A stretch of 64,000 nt of DNA from Clostridium sp. (GTDB lineage Bacteria > Bacillota > Clostridia > Clostridiales > Clostridiaceae). Shown piece after piece: positions 27,891 to 37,310 of this stretch. The notes beneath the pieces are model-generated. The model was given only the letters and a program-made list of their open reading frames with translations, was not told the origin of the DNA and did not search any database. The first letter of the stretch is position 1, and each line of letters starts with the position of its first letter. The stretch covers positions 46,909 to 110,908 of the forward strand of contig NZ_JARIDH010000032.1 in the NCBI RefSeq assembly GCF_029267215.1, in the 5' to 3' direction. The position numbers and the translations under genes are program-made.

Positions 27891-28676
27891 CTACTTAATT
27901 CCCAATAAACTTTTACTTAATTTTATAATACTCTCATCTTCTAAGGAATTATATATCTCTAAAGTTCCATTTACCTCTGACTTTGTTTCACTTAAATTCT
28001 CTTTAAGTCTTCTTCTAAGTTCTTTTACTGTCCCTTCGCTTCCATCTATTATGTCAACATCCTCTCCCACAATCTCTTGTATAACATTCTTAACAAATGG
28101 ATAATGAGTACATCCAAGAACAATACTTGATATTTCCTTGCTTAGATATGGATTTAATTTCACTCTTAAAAATTCTTTAACATCTTCTCCATCAAAATTT
28201 CCTGATTCAATAAATTCAACTAAACCAGGGCATGGAAGTGGAATTATATCTCTATGTTCACCATACTCATCCATAAGCCTTTTAAACTTTGGTTGAGTTA
28301 AAGTGGCCTTAGTTGCCATTACTATTACAGATCCTTTTTCATGGTGCTTAATAGCTGGTTTTAAAGCTGGTTCTATACCTATTATAGGAAAATCCTTATA
28401 ATATTCTCTAAGTTCTTTAGCAGCAGCTGATGTTGCTGTATTACAAGCTATTACTATAGCCTTAACACCTTTTTTCATTAAAAATTCTGTTACTTTGAAT
28501 GAAAGTGACCTTATTTCTTTTGGAGTTTTTTCTCCATAAGGTGCATGCTTAGAATCCCCATAATATATATAATTCTCATTTGGCATGATTTCTAAGGCTT
28601 TTTTTAATACACTTAATCCACCTAAGCCCGAATCAAAAAAACCTATCGGAGCATTATTATTTATATCTTCTTGCAT
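27891..28676 (-). CDS. murI: Glutamate racemase
   Basis: 261 residues. Both catalytic Cys motifs are present: VIACNTATSAA and VLGCTHYPF. The N-terminus reads IGFFDSGLGGLSVLK and contains the YGDSKHAPYGEK stretch. It makes D-glutamate for peptidoglycan in the cytosol. The region FDGEDVKEFLRVKL belongs to the usual C-terminal half. Monocistronic, divergent from glnN. The upstream DNA carries the glnN promoter. Confidence 0.96.
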   Translation of the reverse strand: MQEDINNNAPIGFFDSGLGGLSVLKKALEIMPNENYIYYGDSKHAPYGEKTPKEIRSLSFKVTEFLMKKGVKAIVIACNTATSAAAKELREYYKDFPIIGIEPALKPAIKHHEKGSVIVMATKATLTQPKFKRLMDEYGEHRDIIPLPCPGLVEFIESGNFDGEDVKEFLRVKLNPYLSKEISSIVLGCTHYPFVKNVIQEIVGEDVDIIDGSEGTVKELRRRLKENLSETKSEVNGTLEIYNSLEDESIIKLSKSLLGIK

Positions 28677-28793
28677 TGCTATCCCTCACTTTTTTAAGTA
28701 CTTGTTTATAATATAAGATAATTTTATAACTTTATAGAAAATAAATCTATTTAAATTTCATTATTTTATAATACTACTAAATAATAAAATATA

Positions 28794-28822
28794 TTGACAG
28801 TATTATACTATTGTATTAAAAT
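28794..28822 (+). promoter_or_regulatory. glnN promoter
   Basis: TTGACA at 28794-28799 and TAAAAT at 28817-28822 with a 17-base spacer. The predicted transcript has a leader of about 160 bases with two hairpins. Confidence 0.7.
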
Positions 28823-28852
28823 TTTTTTAAGAATATTTTAACGACGAATATT

Positions 28853-28972
28853 AATAGCTTTATTTTGTTTTATTATACGTATAAAAACAAACAAAAAGCT
28901 ATTCCATAATGAAAACGAAAGGATGTGAACAAAGGATTATTACAATTATCCTAATTCTTTACTATAATTGTA
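28853..28972 (+). promoter_or_regulatory. Structured leader of glnN (two hairpins)
   Basis: Hairpin 1 (28853-28903) pairs AATAGCTTT and TTTTGTTTT with AAAACAAA and AAAGCTATT. Hairpin 2 (28941-28972) pairs TACAATTAT with ATAATTGTA. The glnN ATG follows hairpin 2 by 15 bases and has no clear Shine-Dalgarno. The layout suggests RNA-level control, but the loops do not show the A1/G4 hexaloop of ANTAR targets. The gene-free stretch 28677-28987 is filled by this leader and the promoter. Confidence 0.5.
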
Positions 28973-28987
28973 GTACTTCGAAATATT

Positions 28988-30889
28988 ATGAATAAAGACT
29001 TACTATTTACAATTCCAAAAAAATTTCACAATAAAGAAAGCTTAATTTCTTTATTTGAAGACCATCCAGAAATTAAATTTGTATCTTTAGTCGGTGTTGA
29101 CTTAGCTGGTAATGATACAGACGAAAAAATTCCTTCTAAATTATTTTTAAAAGATATAGAATCTTTCCTTCACGGCACAGCTGTCCAAACAGACGGTTCT
29201 TCAGTTGTCCTTCCAGGAATAGCTACTTTAAACAACGCAAAAGTAGACATGATTGCCGATTTAGATTGTAACTGGTTCGTTGACTACAATAACGACTTTA
29301 TAGACCCTTTAACTAACAAACCTGTAGGAACACTTAGAATTCCTTGTTTCTTAATCCACGAAGATAAAGCAGTCGATTCTAGACATATCTTAAAAAGCTC
29401 AATTGATACTTTCAAATCACATTTATTCTCACTTTTAGAAACTCACCCAGAAATTTTAAATGAATTAAATATAAAAATTGATGATGTTGAAGATATTTTA
29501 TTAACATCTGCTACTGAATTAGAATTTTGGGTTAAAACACCAAATGATAAGGCTTTAATAGAAGAACTTTCAACATCTCAAGTTTTACAAGAACAATATT
29601 GGACAAGAACTAAAGGTAATGTTAGAACAGCTTTAGAAAAAAGCTTATTATTAATGGATGAGTATGGATTTGAACCAGAAATGGGGCATAAAGAAGTTGG
29701 TGGTGTTAAGGCTAAACTTACTTCATCAGGTCAATTTGATCATATTATGGAACAATTAGAAATAGACTGGAAATTCTCAAATGCAATGCAAACTGCAGAT
29801 AATGAGTTATTTATAAGAACATTAGTTAAAGAAATATTCAGATTAAATGGGTTAGAAGTTACATTCCTAGCAAAACCAATAGATGGAGTTGCAGGTAATG
29901 GAGAACATACTCACTTAGGATTAAGTTTAAAATTAAAGAGCGGAAAAATAATTAACTTATTCAATGCTACTAAAAATCATTTCTTAAGCAAAATAGGTTA
30001 TGGGGCTATTATGGGATTATTAAAGAACTACGAAATAATAAACCCATTTATTTCAGCTACAACAGACTCATTAAAAAGATTAAAACCTGGATTTGAAGCT
30101 CCTGTTTGTATAGTTACATCATTAGGACAAAGTCCAGAAATTCCATCTAGAAATAGAACAATACTTGCTGGATTAATAAGAGATCCTCATAATCCTTTAG
30201 CAACAAGATTTGAACTTAGATCACCAAACCCATTTACTAACACATACCTTTGCTTAGCTGCAAGTTATATGGCTATGCTAGATGGAATAACATATGCTTT
30301 AGAAAATAATAAAACTGAGGATGAACTTTTAGCTGAATTATCTAAAAAACCAGGTGAAGAAGCTGCTTACTTAGAAAAATCTAGAGCATATAGAAGTGAA
30401 GAAGATGTATTTGAAGATTTCACAGATGAACAAAGAAAAGAATACTTTGGAGTAGCACCTTCTACTGTTTATGAAAACTTAAGTGCATTTGAAAATTATA
30501 AAGAAAAACTTGAAGTATTAAAAGTTAACTCAGTATTTACAGACAAACTTATTAATAGCTTTAAAATGGCTACCATTAAGAGATGGTCAACAGAGATTAC
30601 TTCAAGAATTATTCCTTCATATATTGATGATATAAGATCTTGTAAGCAACTTCATTGTTGTGATAAGGCATTAGACCTTGATGTATCAACTTGGATGGCT
30701 GTAAGTGAATTAAGACAATTAATAATGAAAGATTCATATCATAGAAGAAGTTTATTCACTCAATTAAAAAATGCTATAAATGAATCTGAATTTGAAAAAG
30801 CTTCTGATTTACAAATTAAACTTGATTCAAGCATAGAAGAACTTAATGATCTTTATAAAACTTATAAAAAGAATTTATTAGATATATAA
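28988..30889 (+). CDS. glnN: Type III glutamine synthetase GlnN
   Basis: 633 residues, in the GSIII size class rather than GSI (about 450). Catalytic stretches: TSATELEFWVK, GNGEHTHLGLSLKLK and ATRFELRSPNPFTNTYLC, plus NRTILAGLIRDPHNPLA. GSIII is a dodecamer that joins ammonia and glutamate with ATP. N-terminal residues 1-30 resemble the GSIII beta-grasp start. The leader carries strong hairpins, and the start lacks an obvious ribosome binding site, so translation may be regulated. Monocistronic, ended by a terminator. It is a main route of nitrogen assimilation. Confidence 0.94.
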   Translation: MNKDLLFTIPKKFHNKESLISLFEDHPEIKFVSLVGVDLAGNDTDEKIPSKLFLKDIESFLHGTAVQTDGSSVVLPGIATLNNAKVDMIADLDCNWFVDYNNDFIDPLTNKPVGTLRIPCFLIHEDKAVDSRHILKSSIDTFKSHLFSLLETHPEILNELNIKIDDVEDILLTSATELEFWVKTPNDKALIEELSTSQVLQEQYWTRTKGNVRTALEKSLLLMDEYGFEPEMGHKEVGGVKAKLTSSGQFDHIMEQLEIDWKFSNAMQTADNELFIRTLVKEIFRLNGLEVTFLAKPIDGVAGNGEHTHLGLSLKLKSGKIINLFNATKNHFLSKIGYGAIMGLLKNYEIINPFISATTDSLKRLKPGFEAPVCIVTSLGQSPEIPSRNRTILAGLIRDPHNPLATRFELRSPNPFTNTYLCLAASYMAMLDGITYALENNKTEDELLAELSKKPGEEAAYLEKSRAYRSEEDVFEDFTDEQRKEYFGVAPSTVYENLSAFENYKEKLEVLKVNSVFTDKLINSFKMATIKRWSTEITSRIIPSYIDDIRSCKQLHCCDKALDLDVSTWMAVSELRQLIMKDSYHRRSLFTQLKNAINESEFEKASDLQIKLDSSIEELNDLYKTYKKNLLDI

Positions 30890-30899
30890 ATTTATAAAT

Positions 30900-30936
30900 A
30901 AAAGAAACCAACTTAAGTTAGTTGGCTTCTTTTTTA
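30900..30936 (+). terminator. glnN terminator
   Basis: Stem AAGAAACCAACT / AGTTGGCTTCTT with a six-base loop followed by TTTTTT. Confidence 0.85.
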
Positions 30937-30983
30937 TATGTTAATCATAAATAAATCATCTCTAAATTTGAAGTCAAATCTAA

Positions 30984-31268
30984 TTAATGATATATATGCC
31001 CTAAGCTAATTGAGTTTTTGCTTAATATTTCAAAAGAATAATCTTCATATGATACAAAAGGATTATTATTTATAATCTCTTCTGCTTCTTTAAAATTATT
31101 AGCATGGAATATTATAGTTCCCCTATTTCTAAAGTATGATCCACCACATAATACGTATTTTTTCACAGCTGTATCTTTATAATTCTTTGCTCTGTGTTCA
31201 CCCTGTAGCTTGTTAGCTCCATTTATTTTATAATTTATTTTTACAAACATACCGCTGCTCTTAGTCAT
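30984..31268 (-). CDS. YciI-like small protein
   Basis: 94 residues. The C-terminal half shows the YciI pattern: GTIIFHANNFKEAEEIINNNPFVSY, where a Gly-rich strand is followed by an E-A pair and (D/N)PF. A His in GEHRAKNYK could match the conserved N-terminal His. YciI proteins have a ferredoxin-like fold and poorly known roles. GGGAGGG precedes the ATG at 31268. It is alone between glnN and a VanZ gene. The assignment is moderate because only part of the motif is kept. Confidence 0.6.
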   Translation of the reverse strand: MTKSSGMFVKINYKINGANKLQGEHRAKNYKDTAVKKYVLCGGSYFRNRGTIIFHANNFKEAEEIINNNPFVSYEDYSFEILSKNSISLGHIYH

Positions 31269-31403
31269 ATAAATTACCCTCCCAAAATTTATTATATGCT
31301 ATTATATTATGTTAACGTCCTATATATTCCTAAGTTGTCTAAAAACCAATAAGAACTTACGTTCTCTTTTCTTTTCAATTCTACAAAACACATGTTCCCT
31401 TGT

Positions 31404-31436
31404 CAAGAAAAAAAAGGTATGTAAACATACCTTTTA
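31404..31436 (-). terminator. Terminator downstream of the VanZ-like gene
   Basis: Stem AAAGGTATGT / ACATACCTTT with a two-base loop; the minus strand continues with TTTTTC. It lies 105 bases after the VanZ-like stop. The same TACCTTT motif is repeated once next to it. Confidence 0.65.
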
Positions 31437-31542
31437 CATACCTTTTCTTTTATTTTCTTTAAATTTTGTTAATTTTCTAAAGTTTTTTCATAAATTTTTA
31501 GGGCTATTATTATCATAAATATTGTAATTTTTTCTTTATAAA

Positions 31543-32196
31543 CTAAGCTGTTTCTGAAACTTCATTATATTTTTTATTATAAGTTTCTGAAATTTTTTCC
31601 TTAATAAACATTGCTATCTTACAAATAAAATAAGCTATGAAAATACCAACTAAATTTATGAATATGTCTCCTAAATCAAAGAACCCTCTTTTAAATACAT
31701 ACTGAGCAAGTTCTATATTAAATTCTATGGAAGCAGATAAGACTACAGCTAGTATAAAGTTGTATTTTCTTATAATATATCCTATAGGCATAAAGAAAAT
31801 TATATTGCCTATTAAATATAACTGAGCTGTTCTATTTCCTCTAAGCCCATGTAAGACTTCAAATGGATCAAGTTGAAATCCTCTTGCCATTTTTGGTCTA
31901 GCAAAAAGAAGAATAAACATTGTTCCTGCATATAATCCAAATAAAAATAACTTAAATACTTTCGAAGTTCTCATTCTAGTAGTAGTTAAGAAAACTTGAT
32001 AAATAAGCATAATACTTGTTAGTTTAAAAAAGTTATATATAATTAAACCTTTTGTTCCACTTAAGTCAATTTTAATAAAAACATTAATACACTGTTTTAC
32101 TATTAATTTATAAAATACTATTGCTAAAAAAAATGAAATAACAAACAAAATGCTTTTTATAAAGAAATTCTTCACTAATCTTTTAAATGTCTCCAT
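31543..32196 (-). CDS. VanZ-family membrane protein
   Basis: 217 residues with about five hydrophobic helices. The VanZ core IGNIIFFMPIGYIIRKYN and the stretch ELAQYVFKRGFFDLGDIFINLVG (the E-x-x-Q and D-x-x-x-N pattern) are clear. The prototype confers low-level teicoplanin resistance in the vanA cluster, but chromosomal homologues are common and mostly uncharacterised. GGGGGTGATTGT precedes the ATG at 32196. The DnaA-box region lies just upstream, so it may sit in this gene's promoter. Confidence 0.88.
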   Translation of the reverse strand: METFKRLVKNFFIKSILFVISFFLAIVFYKLIVKQCINVFIKIDLSGTKGLIIYNFFKLTSIMLIYQVFLTTTRMRTSKVFKLFLFGLYAGTMFILLFARPKMARGFQLDPFEVLHGLRGNRTAQLYLIGNIIFFMPIGYIIRKYNFILAVVLSASIEFNIELAQYVFKRGFFDLGDIFINLVGIFIAYFICKIAMFIKEKISETYNKKYNEVSETA

Positions 32197-32325
32197 ACAA
32201 TCACCCCCAATAAAATAAATAAAAATCCCCTTGAATTATAGTTTTTTTATAGTATAATAACTAAGTACTTTTAAAAATAAAATCATTTCTTATATATTAT
32301 TATACACATTTCTAAAACCAAAAAA

Positions 32326-32453
32326 TTATCCACAGATTTTCTTTTTTAAAATTATCCACAAGTGAACAAAATTTTATTTATCCACAGAACTTAATTTTTA
32401 TTTTTCCTCACAATTTTTTATTTCAAAATAGATTTTAATACATTTTATCCACA
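32326..32453 (+). promoter_or_regulatory. Cluster of four perfect DnaA boxes
   Basis: TTATCCACA occurs at 32326, 32352, 32378 and 32445, all in the same orientation. The first three start exactly 26 bases apart, and a degenerate TTCCTCACA at 32404 continues that 26-base step. Spacers are almost pure A/T. By composition, fewer than one such 9-mer would be expected in this whole window. The gene-free stretch 32197-32672 holds this cluster, a family B repeat and the carB terminator. No dnaA, dnaN or rnpA lies nearby, so it is not an obvious oriC. Confidence 0.7.
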
Positions 32454-32537
32454 AAAATACTACAATTAGATTACCAATTTAGTAATTTAATAAAAGTTAT
32501 CACTCTAATATTAATTAAATCTATAAATTTTAAAAAT

Positions 32538-32601
32538 AGGTTCTATTTTAAATTAGTGATGATTTTAGATTTAACTGTAATACTCTCTTAAAACAGAACC
32601 T
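32538..32601. repeat. Dispersed palindromic repeat, family B, copy 3
   Basis: Starts AGGTTCTATTTTAAATTAG and ends TCTTAAAACAGAACCT, the family B end sequences. Its arms are shorter than in copy 2, so it looks internally deleted. It lies between the DnaA boxes and the carB terminator. Confidence 0.6.
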
Positions 32602-32602
32602 A

Positions 32603-32650
32603 AAATAAAAAGACATACTTAAAATCTAACTCGAAATTAAAGTATGTCTT
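32603..32650 (-). terminator. carB terminator
   Basis: An 11-bp stem AAGACATACTT / AAGTATGTCTT with a 19-base loop, followed on the minus strand by TTTTATTTT. Confidence 0.8.
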
Positions 32651-32672
32651 AATTAATATTTAACTTTTATTA

Positions 32673-35600
32673 TTATACTAGGTTAAAAACTTCTAAATTT
32701 TTATTATCTGCACCCTCTTTTTGCAAGTCTACAAGCGCTTTTAATGTATCTAGTGAAGTCATAACACCTATATTTCTTTCTATAGCAGCTCTTCTTATAT
32801 GGAATCCATCTCTCTTAGAATCATTAGCTTTAGTTGGTGTATTAACAACTAAGTCTATCTCTTTATTTTTAATTAAATCCATAATATTTGGAGATTCTTC
32901 TCCTATTCTTCTTACTTCCTTAGCATCTATTCCAGCTTCTCTTAATTCCTTGACTGTTCCCTTAGTTGCTACGAATTTATATCCTAATTTATCTAAATCT
33001 TTTGCAAGGTCTATAAATTCTTTTTTATCATGTTTTTTAATTGTAGCTAAAATTGTTTTACCTGTAGACCCAGTGTACATTCCTGCTGCTACAAATCCTT
33101 TATATAATGCTTCCCATACATTTCTTCCTACTCCAAGAACCTCTCCTGTGGATCTCATTTCTGGTCCTAAGCTAACCTCAACATTAGGAAGTTTTTGAGT
33201 TGAGAATACTGGGACCTTAACTGATACTAACTCAGGCTCCTTATAAACTCCTGTTCCATATCCTAGATCTTTTAATTTTTCTCCAAGCATTATTCTAGTA
33301 GCTATATCCACTATTGGAACTTTGCTTACCTTTGATATATAAGGAACTGTTCTTGAGGCTCTTGGATTAACCTCTATTACATAAAGCTTTCCTTCAAATT
33401 CTATAAATTGAATGTTTATCATTCCTTTTATCCCTATGCTTAAAGCTAATTTTCTAGTGTAATCTAGAACATCTTCTTTTATTTTATCTGAAATATTTTG
33501 AGCTGGATACATAGTTATACTATCTCCTGAGTGAACTCCTGCTCTTTCTAAATGTTCCATAATTCCTGGAACTAGAACATCTTCACCATCTGATATAGCA
33601 TCAACTTCTATTTCTCTACCCATTAAATATTTATCTATAAGTATTGGATTCTTTGAATCTTTTTCAAAAGCATTTTTTAAGTAGTATGTTAACTCATCTT
33701 CATCATGAGTTATTTCCATGCCTTGACCACCTAAAACGAAGGAAGGTCTAACTAGGATTGGGAATCCTAATCTTCTAGCTTCTTCTAATCCTTCTTCTAA
33801 ACTCCATACACCTTTTCCTTTTGGTCTAGCTATATTAAGTCTTTCTAGCAAGTCATCAAACTGCTCTCTATCTTCAGCTAAATCTATTTGATCTGAAGTA
33901 GTTCCTAATGTAGGGATGTTCTTTTCCTTTAAGAATTTAGCAAGCTTTATAGCTGTCTGACCACCAAATTGAAGTATAACACCCTCTGGTTTCTCTTTAT
34001 CTATGATATTTAATACATCTTCCTCTGTTAAAGGTTCAAAATAAAGTTTATCTGAAATACTGAAGTCTGTACTTACTGTTTCTGGGTTGTTATTTATAAC
34101 TATTGTCTCAATTCCTTGCTTTCTAAGTGCCATTACACAGTGAACTGAAGCATAGTCAAACTCTATACCTTGACCTATTCTTATTGGACCTGATCCTATA
34201 ACCACAACTTTTTTATTATTTGAAACAACTACCTCGTCATATTGCTCGTATGTTGAATAGTAATAAGGTGATAAAGCTTCAAACTCCCCTCCACAAGTAT
34301 CAACCATTTTATAAGCAGGTTTTATATGCCAAATATCTCTTAATCTATAAATTTCATCTGGAGAAACCTTTAGCATATTAGCTATTGCCTTATCTGAAAA
34401 GCCTCTTCTCTTTAATTTTAATAACCACTCTCTATTTAAATCATCTATTTTACTTTGCTTAAGTTTTTGTTCTTCTTCAACTAACCATCTGAATTTTTCT
34501 AAGAAGAATATATCTATCCCTGTTATTTTTGAAACCATATCTATTCTATATCCTCTTCTTAGCATTTCAGCCAAAGCAAATATTCTCTCATCATCTGGAG
34601 AAACTACCCTTTCTCTTAACTCATACATTGAAAGATTTTTAAATTTTTCATGTTCTAATGAATATTTTCCTATTTCTAATGACCTTATACCCTTTAAGAA
34701 AGCAGCTTCAAAATTACTTCCTATAGCCATTATTTCTCCAGTTGCCATCATTTTAGTTCCTAAAATTCTATCTGCCCCATGAAATTTATCAAAAGGCCAT
34801 TTTGGAATTTTAACAACAACATAGTCTAATGAAGGTTCAAAACAAGCATATGTCATTCCTGTAACTGAGTTTTTAATTTCATCTAATCCATATCCTAAGG
34901 CAATCTTAGCTGCTACCTTTGCTATTGGATAACCAGTAGCCTTTGAAGCTAATGCTGATGATCTTGAAACCCTTGGATTAATTTCTATTACTGCATATTC
35001 AAAGGAATGAGGATTTAAGGCAAACTGAACATTACATCCACCCTCAATTCCTACGGCATTTATTATATCAATTGATGCGCTTCTAAGCATTTGATACTCT
35101 TTATCTGATAAAGTTTGGCTTGGTGCAACAACTATTGAATCTCCTGTGTGTATTCCAACTGGATCAATATTTTCCATATTACAAACTGTTATACAGTTTC
35201 CAAAGGAGTCTCTCATTACTTCGTACTCAATTTCTTTCCATCCTTTAACACTCTTTTCTAAAAGAACCTGCCCAATTGTACTTAATTGTAATCCTGATGA
35301 TAATGTTTCTATTAACTCCTCTTCATTATTAGCTATTCCACCACCAGTTCCTCCAAGAGTATAAGCTGGTCTAACTATTACTGGGTATCCAATTTTTCTT
35401 GCAAAGGAAATACCAGAATCTAAATCTGTTATTATTTCACTTTGAATAACTGGTTGATTTATTCTATTCATCATATTTCTGAATAGCTCTCTATCTTCCC
35501 CTTCTTTAATAGATTCTATTGAAGTACCTATTACTTTTACATTGTATTTATCTAAAATTCCCTTTTCATAAAGTTCAACAGCAAGATTTAATCCTGTCTG

Positions 35601-35876
35601 TCCTCCCATTCCTGCTAAAAGAGAATCTGGTCTTTCTTTTTCAATTACTTTTTCTAAAAAATCCACAGTTAATGGCTCAAGATAAACCTTATCTGCAATT
35701 TCTTTATCTGTCATTATTGTTGCTGGATTTGAGTTTACAAGTACAACTTCCATTCCCTCTTCTTTAAGAGATTGACAGGCTTGAGTACCTGAATAATCAA
35801 ATTCTGCTGCTTGTCCTATTATTATTGGACCTGATCCTATTACTAAAACTTTTTTTATATCTTTATTTAATGGCAT
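32673..35876 (-). CDS. carB: Carbamoyl-phosphate synthase large subunit
   Basis: 1067 residues, full length. Two ATP-grasp halves: each opens with a [17 protein letters not shown] or [13 protein letters not shown] motif, and both have GGQT-containing loops ([20 protein letters not shown]) and a LVRP-Gly-rich ATP loop. The C-terminal 130 residues are the MGS-like allosteric domain ([23 protein letters not shown]) that usually binds UMP or ornithine. It makes carbamoyl phosphate for pyrimidines and arginine. AAGGAGG precedes the ATG at 35876; carA is 12 bases upstream. The leader points to pyrimidine control. Confidence 0.97.
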   Translation of the reverse strand: MPLNKDIKKVLVIGSGPIIIGQAAEFDYSGTQACQSLKEEGMEVVLVNSNPATIMTDKEIADKVYLEPLTVDFLEKVIEKERPDSLLAGMGGQTGLNLAVELYEKGILDKYNVKVIGTSIESIKEGEDRELFRNMMNRINQPVIQSEIITDLDSGISFARKIGYPVIVRPAYTLGGTGGGIANNEEELIETLSSGLQLSTIGQVLLEKSVKGWKEIEYEVMRDSFGNCITVCNMENIDPVGIHTGDSIVVAPSQTLSDKEYQMLRSASIDIINAVGIEGGCNVQFALNPHSFEYAVIEINPRVSRSSALASKATGYPIAKVAAKIALGYGLDEIKNSVTGMTYACFEPSLDYVVVKIPKWPFDKFHGADRILGTKMMATGEIMAIGSNFEAAFLKGIRSLEIGKYSLEHEKFKNLSMYELRERVVSPDDERIFALAEMLRRGYRIDMVSKITGIDIFFLEKFRWLVEEEQKLKQSKIDDLNREWLLKLKRRGFSDKAIANMLKVSPDEIYRLRDIWHIKPAYKMVDTCGGEFEALSPYYYSTYEQYDEVVVSNNKKVVVIGSGPIRIGQGIEFDYASVHCVMALRKQGIETIVINNNPETVSTDFSISDKLYFEPLTEEDVLNIIDKEKPEGVILQFGGQTAIKLAKFLKEKNIPTLGTTSDQIDLAEDREQFDDLLERLNIARPKGKGVWSLEEGLEEARRLGFPILVRPSFVLGGQGMEITHDEDELTYYLKNAFEKDSKNPILIDKYLMGREIEVDAISDGEDVLVPGIMEHLERAGVHSGDSITMYPAQNISDKIKEDVLDYTRKLALSIGIKGMINIQFIEFEGKLYVIEVNPRASRTVPYISKVSKVPIVDIATRIMLGEKLKDLGYGTGVYKEPELVSVKVPVFSTQKLPNVEVSLGPEMRSTGEVLGVGRNVWEALYKGFVAAGMYTGSTGKTILATIKKHDKKEFIDLAKDLDKLGYKFVATKGTVKELREAGIDAKEVRRIGEESPNIMDLIKNKEIDLVVNTPTKANDSKRDGFHIRRAAIERNIGVMTSLDTLKALVDLQKEGADNKNLEVFNLV

Positions 35877-35888
35877 ATTATTTCCTCC

Positions 35889-36938
35889 TTATAATGCATA
35901 CTTCATAAACTCATCAAAAATATATTCACTATCCTTTGGTCCAGGACAAGCTTCTGGATGGAATTGAACTGAGAATATTGGTAATTCTTTATGCTTCATT
36001 CCCTCAACTGTTCCATCATTCATACTTATATGAGTTATTTCCATATTTTCTGGTAAAGTAGCAACATAGTATCCATGATTTTGTGATGTTATATGAACTC
36101 TATTATTTATTAAATCTTTAACTGGATGGTTACATCCTCTATGACCAAACTTAAGCTTCTTAGTTTCTCCACCTAATGTTAATGCTAATAATTGATGTCC
36201 TAAGCAAATTCCTACTATTGGTTTATTTCCAACTATTTTTTTTATCTCATTTACTGCTTCTCCCATATCTTCTGGATCTCCAGGTCCATTTGATAAAAAT
36301 ACTAAGTCTGGGTTTATTTCTAAAACTTCTTCTGCCTTCACATCATAAGGGAACACTGTAACATTGCATCCTCTTTTTACAAAGTTTCTAACAATGTTTT
36401 GCTTTATTCCAAAATCGATTATAGCTACATTCTTTCCTTCGCCTTTTATTTCATATTTTTCATTAGTTGAAACTATTGAGACTGCATCTTTATTTGAGAA
36501 AGATTCTAACTTATCTTTAACATCTTCTAAGTTTGAATTATCTAAAACTATAATCCCTTTCATTGTTCCATTATTTCTTAAGATTTTTGTTAATGCTCTT
36601 GTGTCTATGCCATCAAGACCTAAAATCTTATTTTGAGCTAAGTAAGTTTCAAGCTCTAATTCACATCTAAAATTGTTTGGATACTGACATTTTTCTCTTA
36701 CTATGAATCCTCTAACCTTAGGCTCCTTAGATTCTAAATCCTCTAAATTTACTCCATAGTTACCTATTAAAGGATATGTCATAGTTACTATTTGTCCATA
36801 ATAAGAAGGGTCAGTTAAAACCTCTTGATATCCTGTCATCCCTGTGTTAAAAACTACCTCTCCAACACATTCTTTTAAATATCCAAAGGCTTTACCCTCA
36901 AATATTACGCCATTTTCTAATATAAGCTTTGCTTTCAT
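35889..36938 (-). CDS. carA: Carbamoyl-phosphate synthase small subunit (glutamine amidotransferase)
   Basis: 349 residues. N-terminal CPSase small domain with NTGMTGYQEVLTDPSY. The C-terminal class I amidotransferase has nucleophile Cys in GICLGHQLLALTLGG and the His-Glu pair in VQFHPEACPGP. It releases ammonia from glutamine for CarB. AGGAGG lies nine bases upstream of the ATG at 36938. It is the first gene of carAB, and its leader carries a PyrR-type loop, a 36-codon frame and a terminator. Confidence 0.97.
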   Translation of the reverse strand: MKAKLILENGVIFEGKAFGYLKECVGEVVFNTGMTGYQEVLTDPSYYGQIVTMTYPLIGNYGVNLEDLESKEPKVRGFIVREKCQYPNNFRCELELETYLAQNKILGLDGIDTRALTKILRNNGTMKGIIVLDNSNLEDVKDKLESFSNKDAVSIVSTNEKYEIKGEGKNVAIIDFGIKQNIVRNFVKRGCNVTVFPYDVKAEEVLEINPDLVFLSNGPGDPEDMGEAVNEIKKIVGNKPIVGICLGHQLLALTLGGETKKLKFGHRGCNHPVKDLINNRVHITSQNHGYYVATLPENMEITHISMNDGTVEGMKHKELPIFSVQFHPEACPGPKDSEYIFDEFMKYAL

Positions 36939-37020
36939 ATTTAGACCTCCTATTTAAAATCATATTAAAAACACACTTTAAAAGGTCTTAATTACAACTG
37001 CCATTTTTAATTTTTGGTAT

Positions 37021-37077
37021 TAAAAGAAAGAGGTACTAGAGCGATTGCGTAAAAATCAATCACTCTAATACCTCTTT
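37021..37077 (-). terminator. carAB leader attenuator
   Basis: A 21-bp stem, 37027-37047 with 37057-37077, interrupted only by two G-U wobble pairs and a nine-base loop. On the minus strand CTTTTA follows. It lies 88 bases before the carA ATG. The 5' arm contains the stop codon of the 36-codon leader frame. A ten-base segment AAAGAGGTAT of the 5' arm is repeated at the leader frame's ribosome binding site (37175-37184), so the 3' arm has a second possible partner. Confidence 0.8.
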
Positions 37078-37170
37078 ATATCTCTTATATGGAATTGTAT
37101 TAAAATACAAAGCTAATTCATTTTGTAATTCTATTTGTTTTTTTGTACAACAAAAAATTCTATCTAACAT
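37060..37170 (-). CDS. Putative carAB leader peptide, 36 aa
   Basis: An open frame with ATG at 37168-37170 and TGA at 37060-37062. AAGAGG seven bases upstream is an ideal Shine-Dalgarno. The product starts MLDRIFCCTKKQIELQNELA and ends KRYKEVLE; no homologue is recognised. A ribosome at the TGA would cover the 5' arm of the terminator, and a PyrR-type loop overlaps the start of its ribosome binding site. A regulatory peptide is therefore more likely than a functional protein. No direct evidence of translation exists in the sequence. Confidence 0.6.
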   Translation of the reverse strand: MLDRIFCCTKKQIELQNELALYFNTIPYKRYKEVLE

Positions 37171-37180
37171 ATCTATACCT

Positions 37181-37209
37181 CTTTCTGGCCTCACGGGACC
37201 AATTTAAAG
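37181..37209 (-). promoter_or_regulatory. PyrR-type RNA binding loop
   Basis: The minus strand reads GGTCCCGTGAGGCC (37187-37200), fitting the PyrR binding-loop consensus ARUCCNGNGAGGYU with a compensated A-U to G-C change at the ends. Upstream CTTT (37206-37209) can pair with AAAG (37181-37184) to form the lower stem, leaving an internal bulge as in known PyrR sites. These AAAG bases are also the first four of the leader frame's AAAGAGG. Confidence 0.75.
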
Positions 37210-37248
37210 TGTATTTTATCTTTATTTTGATAAATCTTATTACAAATA

Positions 37249-37277
37249 ATAATAGTTTATTAAATTTGTATAGTCAA
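37249..37277 (-). promoter_or_regulatory. carAB promoter
   Basis: On the minus strand TTGACT (37272-37277), 17 bases, TATTAT (37249-37254). The start would be near 37242, just before the PyrR-type loop. Confidence 0.75.
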
Positions 37278-37310
37278 TACTAATTTGGAAAATTTAAATA
37301 AATTTTTACA

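Noticed and set aside
28909..28923. cre-like sequence ATGAAAACGAAAGGA in the glnN leader
   Set aside because: One conserved position is wrong and it lies within the leader away from the promoter; too weak to call.
31309..31518. 69-residue plus-strand frame in an intergenic stretch
   Set aside because: No ribosome binding site, and it runs through the terminator at 31404-31436.
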